17,160 nucleotides of DNA from JAPLJC01 sp052326585 (GTDB taxonomy: Bacteria; Desulfobacterota; Desulfobaccia; Desulfobaccales; 0-14-0-80-60-11), in the NCBI GenBank assembly GCA_052326585.1, contig JBKQLU010000077.1, positions 1 through 17,160 of the forward strand, in the 5' to 3' direction. The notes under the pieces were generated by a model. The model saw nothing but the letters and a program-made list of their open reading frames with translations, was not told the origin of the DNA and did no database searches. Shown here piece by piece: positions 13,063 through 17,160 of the stretch (position 1 is its first letter; every line of letters starts with the position of its first letter). Made by a program: the position numbers and the translations under genes.

Positions 13063-15288
13063 CTAAGGCTTAGCTTCGCCGGCAGGCAAGGCGAAGTAGA
13101 AGGTGGCGCCCGCATCGACCTTCCCTTCGGCCCAGACCCGCCCGGCGTGGCGTTGTAAAATCCGTTGCACGATGGCCAGCCCCGCGCCGGTGCCTTCAAA
13201 TTCGCCGCTGGGGTGCAGCCGTTGAAAGACGCCAAACAACTTATCCCGGTAGCGCATATCGAAACCGATACCGTTGTCTTTCACATAATAAACGGTTTCG
13301 CCGTCCACGCTGCCGCCGCCCACTTCGATAACGGCTTTTTCCCGGCGCCGGGTAAACTTGACGGCGTTGGCCAGCAGATTGGTCAGGACCTGCCGCAGCA
13401 GGGAGATGTCCCCGAAGGCCGGCGGCAGCTCCTGCATCTTTAGCTCCAGGATTCGATCCGGCGCCACATTCCGGAACTCCGTGATGAGCCTGGCGACCTC
13501 GGGCCCCAGGTCCACGCGACACTTCCGGAGCTCGTGGCGTCCCAGGCGGGAAAGGGCCAACAGGTCATCTGTAAGGTGGCCCATGAAGGCGGTATTGCTG
13601 CGGACCACCTCCAACAGCCGCAGGCCTTCGCTATCCAGTTGGGCGGCGTGTTCCAGCAGCAGCATGCGTGAGAAGCCGTCGATGGCCCGGATAGGGGCCT
13701 TGAGGTCGTGGGACACGGAATAGGCGAAGGCTTCCAACTCGCGGTTGGCAAACTCAAGCTGTGCGGTGCGCTCTTCGACCCGCTGCTCCAGTTCTTCGTT
13801 CAGGCGGCGAATCTCTTCTTCAGCCCGCCGGCGTCTGGCTTCCCGGTCCATGGATTTCATGGCGAAAGAGAGATCTTGGGACAGGGAGTCGAGCGCCGCG
13901 ATCTCTTCGGTGTTGAAGAAACCCGTCTGCCCGGAATAGAGGGTCAGCACTCCTTCGACTCTGTTATCCACGAACAAGGGAAACGCCGCGGAGGACTTGA
14001 AACCCCGCGCCAGTTGCGCTTTCCTCCAGGGAGCCATGCGCGGGTCCGCGGCAATATCCTGGCAGACATCCCAGCGCCCCTGGCGCACCGCCACCCCCGT
14101 CGGTCCCCGGCCCTCCGGGACATCTTCCAGGGAAATAGTAATATCTTCGGGATAAGCGTCATCGAGGTCGTATTGCGCCGCCGCCCGGACCAGGCCGGCT
14201 TCCCAATCCACCCTGCCGATCCAACAGAGCAGAAAGTCCCCCTCCTCCATCATGATCCGGCAGGCCTGGCGGAACAGCTCTTCCTGGTCTTGGGCGTGCA
14301 CAATGGATTCATAGACCCGGCTCAATAGCCGGTAAAGCCGGCCCAGAACCGCCGCCCGCGCCTCAGCCTCGGCACGCACGTGCATCTCTTCTTTTAATTG
14401 GGCCAGTGATTTACCTAGTTCCTCGGTGCGCGCCGCAACCCGCTGCTCCAGTTCCTCATTCAGCCGGATCACCGCCGCCTCGGCCTGTTTGCGCGCGGTG
14501 ATGTCCCGGGCCACGTGGACGCTGCCCAAAACCTTACCTTGAGCGTCCAGGAGGGGCGAAACCGTCACCAGGAAATCCCGGTCAAACTCGCGGAGCTCGG
14601 CGGTATGCCCCTGGCCGTCTTGCAACAGCAGGCTGTGAGGGCAAACGTCCGGGGGACAGGTGCTGCGGTGCATTAATTCATGGCAGGACTTGCCCGCCAA
14701 TTCCTGAGGCGCCGCCCCCAGGGCCGCGGCCATGGCCCGGTTGACCCGGACCAGATGATGGCCGGTGTCCAGGATGGCGATCAAGTCCGGCACCGCCTCA
14801 AAGGTGCGCTCCCACTCATCATTAGCCTGTTGCACGGCCGTCTCGCTCTGCTTGCGCCGGCTTATGTCGATGCCATAGAGGCGGATGGTATGGAACGGCT
14901 CGACATAGGAAATGTTCTGGAGATAAACTCTATCCTTGACTTGCACTTCCCGTTCGATGTCGGTCTCTCCTGTCTCTTTTAGGGCCAGTAAGATCTGCTT
15001 CAGGTCGGCGGGCAGGAAATCCCTCAATTTAGCCGGCGGTCCCAACCTGGCCACGACTTCCCGGGCCGCCGGGTTGGCATAGGTGATGCGGCCGGAGCCA
15101 GCCACCTCCAGGATGGGATTGGGATTCATTTCCGGAAAAGAGGCCAGGCGCTGCATCTCGCCTTCCGGCGGCCTGCGGTCCGTGGCCTCGGAGCAGGCAG
15201 CTACCCCGGCTTCCGCCTCCCGGAGGCGCTGCTCCAGCTCGCCCACCCGCTGCAATAATTCTTCCCTGGTCGGTGTTGCTCTCTTCAT
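13063..15288 (-). CDS. Soluble hybrid-sensor-type histidine kinase: PAS-PAS-GAF-HisKA-HATPase
   Basis: The protein has 741 residues and no transmembrane helix, so it is a cytoplasmic sensor. In order: an N-terminal coiled coil (about 5-30), PAS 1 (about 49-145), PAS 2 (about 153-268), a signalling helix (about 272-300), GAF (about 325-480), a second signalling helix (about 485-518), HisKA with the H-box FAYSVSHDLKAPIRAIDGF and phospho-acceptor His527, and HATPase_c (about 628-737) with N-box Asn641, DNGIGFD (G1), the F-box around LFGVFQRLH, and GTGAGLAIV (G2). The kinase resembles the phytochrome-type HWE-free class. PAS 2 carries Cys202, Cys211 and Cys216, the last in CPH. The element RLNEELEQRV is repeated at 275-284 and 495-504. 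No receiver domain or adjacent response regulator is present, so it is an orphan and its signal is unknown. Its ribosome-binding site is weak. Confidence 0.9.
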   Translation of the reverse strand: MKRATPTREELLQRVGELEQRLREAEAGVAACSEATDRRPPEGEMQRLASFPEMNPNPILEVAGSGRITYANPAAREVVARLGPPAKLRDFLPADLKQILLALKETGETDIEREVQVKDRVYLQNISYVEPFHTIRLYGIDISRRKQSETAVQQANDEWERTFEAVPDLIAILDTGHHLVRVNRAMAAALGAAPQELAGKSCHELMHRSTCPPDVCPHSLLLQDGQGHTAELREFDRDFLVTVSPLLDAQGKVLGSVHVARDITARKQAEAAVIRLNEELEQRVAARTEELGKSLAQLKEEMHVRAEAEARAAVLGRLYRLLSRVYESIVHAQDQEELFRQACRIMMEEGDFLLCWIGRVDWEAGLVRAAAQYDLDDAYPEDITISLEDVPEGRGPTGVAVRQGRWDVCQDIAADPRMAPWRKAQLARGFKSSAAFPLFVDNRVEGVLTLYSGQTGFFNTEEIAALDSLSQDLSFAMKSMDREARRRRAEEEIRRLNEELEQRVEERTAQLEFANRELEAFAYSVSHDLKAPIRAIDGFSRMLLLEHAAQLDSEGLRLLEVVRSNTAFMGHLTDDLLALSRLGRHELRKCRVDLGPEVARLITEFRNVAPDRILELKMQELPPAFGDISLLRQVLTNLLANAVKFTRRREKAVIEVGGGSVDGETVYYVKDNGIGFDMRYRDKLFGVFQRLHPSGEFEGTGAGLAIVQRILQRHAGRVWAEGKVDAGATFYFALPAGEAKP

Positions 15289-15496
15289 CGAAACGCTCGC
15301 TTGCGGTCTTGGCGGCCTTGCTGTTAGTGGGCCGGCGCCCCTGGCGCAAATTCGCTCCCGACATATTGGGGGCTTAAAAAGCTACCCCTCACCTTAAATT
15401 TAATCTAAATCGGCGCAGATGAAAAGCATCCTGTTGAGAAACGAGGGATGAACCCGAAAATCCCCCTGTAGGCGCTCTTTGCCGCGCCCGCGCTCC

Positions 15497-16216
15497 CTAA
15501 GAGGGTCCGTCCCAGGTCGCGGCCATATCATCCAGCCAGGCGATGGCGAAGGCCGTCAGGCTGGCCCGGGCCCGGCCGGCAAATTCCCGGAGCGGCGGGG
15601 TTTCCCAAAACTTTTTTATCTCGGCCGGGGAACTGCCGGGCAACTGCGGCAGGGCCAGGTTAAGCGGGTCCAGAATGGACCGCACCACCAGAAAGGGGAG
15701 GGCGGCATCCCGGCAAATGCCGGCGAAGGCGACGCTCTCCATGTCCAGGGCCAGAGCCCCGGAGCGCAGTCCGGCCGCGGCCTTGTCCCCAGGGGTCAGG
15801 GCCACCTGGTCCACACCGGCCAAGGAACCCAGGTGGCCGGGGAGGCCGGTTTGCTTGAGAATCCTGGCGGCGCTGGCCACCAGCGCCGGCGCCACCTCAA
15901 AGCGCCAGTCCTGCCGGGAGTCGATGACTTCCGTGGCGATCACCAGGTCTCCGGGGCGCAATTCCGGGAGAATACCGCCGCCATAGCCCAGCAGCAAGCA
16001 GAGACCGGTATAACCAGGTTCCAGGGCGCGGCCCAGGGTACGGACCAGGGCGGCCGCGCCCATGCCGCTGCGGACCAGCAGCAGGGGCATCCGGCCCCAA
16101 GCCGCCAGGGTCAATCGGCCGCCCGGGTCCAGGCGGGACTGGTTTTGCAGGCGCAGGCGCAGATCGCGGATCTCGTCCTCCAGGGGGGCGATTAGCATGA
16201 GGGGAATTAAAGCCAT
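15497..16216 (-). CDS. Nucleoside phosphorylase/nucleosidase family protein, possibly HpnG-like
   Basis: The protein has 239 residues of the PNP/MTAN superfamily fold, whose members cleave N-glycosidic bonds of nucleosides. Visible motifs are a near-N-terminal Glu pair (APLEDEI, Glu13/Glu15), LGYGGGILPELRPGDLVIA (76-94), LDMESVAF (157-164) with Glu160 at the ribose-binding position, and VRSILDP with Asp183 at the position of the catalytic Asp. The DMES, ILDP and LALPQ pattern resembles hopanoid-associated phosphorylase HpnG, which removes adenine from adenosylhopane, but methylthioadenosine nucleosidase or futalosine hydrolase cannot be excluded, and no hopanoid or menaquinone genes are nearby. 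ATG 16216 has GGAG seven bases upstream. The gene has an extended -10 promoter and leads the leftward block. Confidence 0.75.
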   Translation of the reverse strand: MALIPLMLIAPLEDEIRDLRLRLQNQSRLDPGGRLTLAAWGRMPLLLVRSGMGAAALVRTLGRALEPGYTGLCLLLGYGGGILPELRPGDLVIATEVIDSRQDWRFEVAPALVASAARILKQTGLPGHLGSLAGVDQVALTPGDKAAAGLRSGALALDMESVAFAGICRDAALPFLVVRSILDPLNLALPQLPGSSPAEIKKFWETPPLREFAGRARASLTAFAIAWLDDMAATWDGPS

Positions 16217-16272
16217 AAACCGACTCCGGGGCGGGGCAGAGGCTGCCGGATTGGACCCCGCCGGTTGACAGC

Positions 16273-16281
16273 ATCATAGCA
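16273..16281 (-). promoter_or_regulatory. Extended -10 promoter for the nucleosidase-like gene
   Basis: On the - strand TGCTATGAT (TATGAT at 16273-16278, TG one base upstream) fits the extended -10 consensus TGnTATAAT. No good -35 box is visible. Transcription would start near 16266. Confidence 0.45.
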
Positions 16282-16300
16282 AAGATGCCGGCAAAAGTGG

Positions 16301-16425
16301 TGAAATCTCTGGGAGCTGCGCTCCCGGGGGGGGTAGGATTTCATTTAAGAGGGCCAGTCACACGGGTTGGCAATGTGCCACCCCGGATCGTCTCAGGGCC
16401 TGCCGCACACCGGCTGCCCGGGAGA
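16301..16425. other. Cluster of hairpins in the divergent intergenic region
   Basis: The 316-base gap at 16217-16532 holds no convincing gene. It contains (a) TGAAATC at 16301-16307 pairing with GATTTCA at 16337-16343, enclosing GGGAGC/GCTCCC at 16311-16316 and 16320-16325; (b) CGGGTTGGCA at 16363-16372 pairing with TGCCACCCCG at 16376-16385 with one mismatch; and (c) a weaker GGGC/GCCC stem at about 16396-16420. All lie upstream of the next gene's promoter, so they are not in its leader. A small RNA or a dispersed repeat are both possible. Confidence 0.4.
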
Positions 16426-16434
16426 AACCGGCCA

Positions 16435-16463
16435 TTGAAAGAATGCGGCGCAGGCATTATGAT
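16435..16463 (+). promoter_or_regulatory. Sigma-70 promoter for the aldo/keto reductase
   Basis: TTGAAA (16435-16440) and TATGAT (16458-16463) are separated by exactly 17 bases. Transcription would start near 16470. The leader contains a small hairpin, AGGGG/CCCCT at 16482-16486 and 16494-16498. Confidence 0.65.
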
Positions 16464-16532
16464 AAGAGGAAATTGAAAATCAGGGGATATTACCCCCTAA
16501 AGCAGTTTATCCTATGACGTGAGGGACCTTGC

Positions 16533-17160
16533 ATGCGCCATCGCCTCTTAGGGAAGACCGGACTGGAGGTTTTCGAAGTCGGGTTCGGCTGCATCCCCAT
16601 CATTCGCCTGAGCAGGCGCACCGCCATCCGGGTGTTGCGCCGGGCCCAGGAACGCGGTATCACCCTGTTCGACACCGCCAGCGTCTATCTGGACAGCGAA
16701 GAGAAGATCGGGCGGGCCTTTAAGGGCCTGCGGCCGCAGGTGGTCCTGGCCACCAAGAGCATTAAACGGGACCGGATGGGGCTGGAAGGAGACCTGGAGC
16801 AGAGTCTGCGACTCCTCAAAACCGATTATCTGGATTTGTTTCAATTTCACCAGGTCTCTCAAGAGCAGGATTTTCAGGCATTGTCCGCCAAAGACGGCGC
16901 CCTGGAAGCCGCCCTGCGGGCCAGGGAAGCCGGCAAGATTCGGCACCTGGGGATTACCTGCCATAATCTGGAGATGGCCAGGAAGATGGTGGGCGCCGAC
17001 CTCTTCAGCACCATCCAAGTCCCTTTTAACTTTATTGAGACCGCGGCGGCGGCGGAACTCCACCCTCTGGCCCGGGAGCGAAACCTGGGTCTGCTGGCCA
17101 TGAAACCCTTCGGCGGCGGGATTGTGGACAATGGCCGGGTGGCCCTGAAGTATCTGCGCC
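16533..17160 (+). CDS. Aldo/keto reductase, 5' part (runs off the window)
   Basis: The first 209 codons are present. The catalytic tetrad of the NAD(P)H-dependent aldo/keto reductase family is visible: Asp47 and Tyr52 in FDTASVYLDSEEKIG, Lys75 in LATKS, and His106 in DLFQFHQ. The TIM-barrel start RLLGKTGLEVFEVGFG is typical. Bacterial anaerobe members of this type often end in a C-terminal 4Fe-4S ferredoxin-like domain; that part, if present, is beyond the window. The usual reaction reduces aldehydes or ketones to alcohols; substrate not predictable. ATG 16533 has GAGGG seven bases upstream, and a good promoter lies about 70 bases before it. It is divergent from the nucleosidase-like gene. 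Confidence 0.85.
   Translation, partial: MRHRLLGKTGLEVFEVGFGCIPIIRLSRRTAIRVLRRAQERGITLFDTASVYLDSEEKIGRAFKGLRPQVVLATKSIKRDRMGLEGDLEQSLRLLKTDYLDLFQFHQVSQEQDFQALSAKDGALEAALRAREAGKIRHLGITCHNLEMARKMVGADLFSTIQVPFNFIETAAAAELHPLARERNLGLLAMKPFGGGIVDNGRVALKYLR

Noticed and set aside
16265..16270. TTGACA as a + strand promoter
   Set aside because: No usable -10 box lies 16-18 bases downstream.
16301..16434. A cobalamin or other known riboswitch
   Set aside because: The stems do not match recognisable consensus boxes and lie upstream of the gene's promoter rather than in its leader.
16285..16476. A 63-codon + strand frame in the divergent intergenic region
   Set aside because: It has no ribosome-binding site, runs through the hairpin cluster and across the next promoter, and resembles no protein.

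Overview
The window looks like a chromosomal stretch of a GC-rich bacterium. The set of proteins (a LeuA/LeuC pair, a prfA-prmC couple, a GAF/PAS histidine kinase, an aldo/keto reductase) and the intergenic repeat families would suit a Desulfobacterota ('deltaproteobacterial') genome. That placement is inference; no rRNA or other decisive marker is present.

Layout. (1) Positions 1-2040 are visibly AT-rich against the rest and look acquired. They hold a REP-like palindrome, the decayed 3' end of an IS1595/ISXO2-type transposase with an internal stop, and two tandem paralogous membrane proteins of unknown function, separated in the same reading frame by one TAA. (2) Positions 2181-6932 on the + strand hold an SGNH/GDSL hydrolase, then leuA and leuC (leucine biosynthesis) behind a region with two promoter candidates, a possible Leu-rich leader peptide with a terminator-like palindrome, and a hairpin that can mask the leuA ribosome-binding site. 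A small predicted lipoprotein follows. (3) Positions 6929-16216 are all on the - strand. In transcription order they are a nucleoside phosphorylase-like protein, a soluble PAS-PAS-GAF histidine kinase, gltX, a 63-residue membrane protein, then (after a repeat-filled gap) a formyl-tetrahydrofolate hydrolase-type enzyme, a histone-deacetylase-fold protein lacking the usual catalytic tyrosine, prfA and prmC. (4) From 16533 a + strand aldo/keto reductase runs off the end.

Functional links. prmC methylates the release factor encoded by prfA, and the two genes abut with no spacer. leuA and leuC catalyse the first two steps of leucine synthesis, but leuD and leuB are not in the window. The formyltransferase-fold and deacetylase-fold genes are 19 bases apart and probably cotranscribed, so both may act on N-acyl (formyl/acetyl) groups; this is inference.

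No complete, clearly novel multi-gene system is evident. The best leads are the leuA leader region, the tandem paralogs in the AT-rich island, the Tyr-less deacetylase paired with the formyl hydrolase, the repeat-packed gap at 10937-11233, and the hairpin cluster at 16301-16425.
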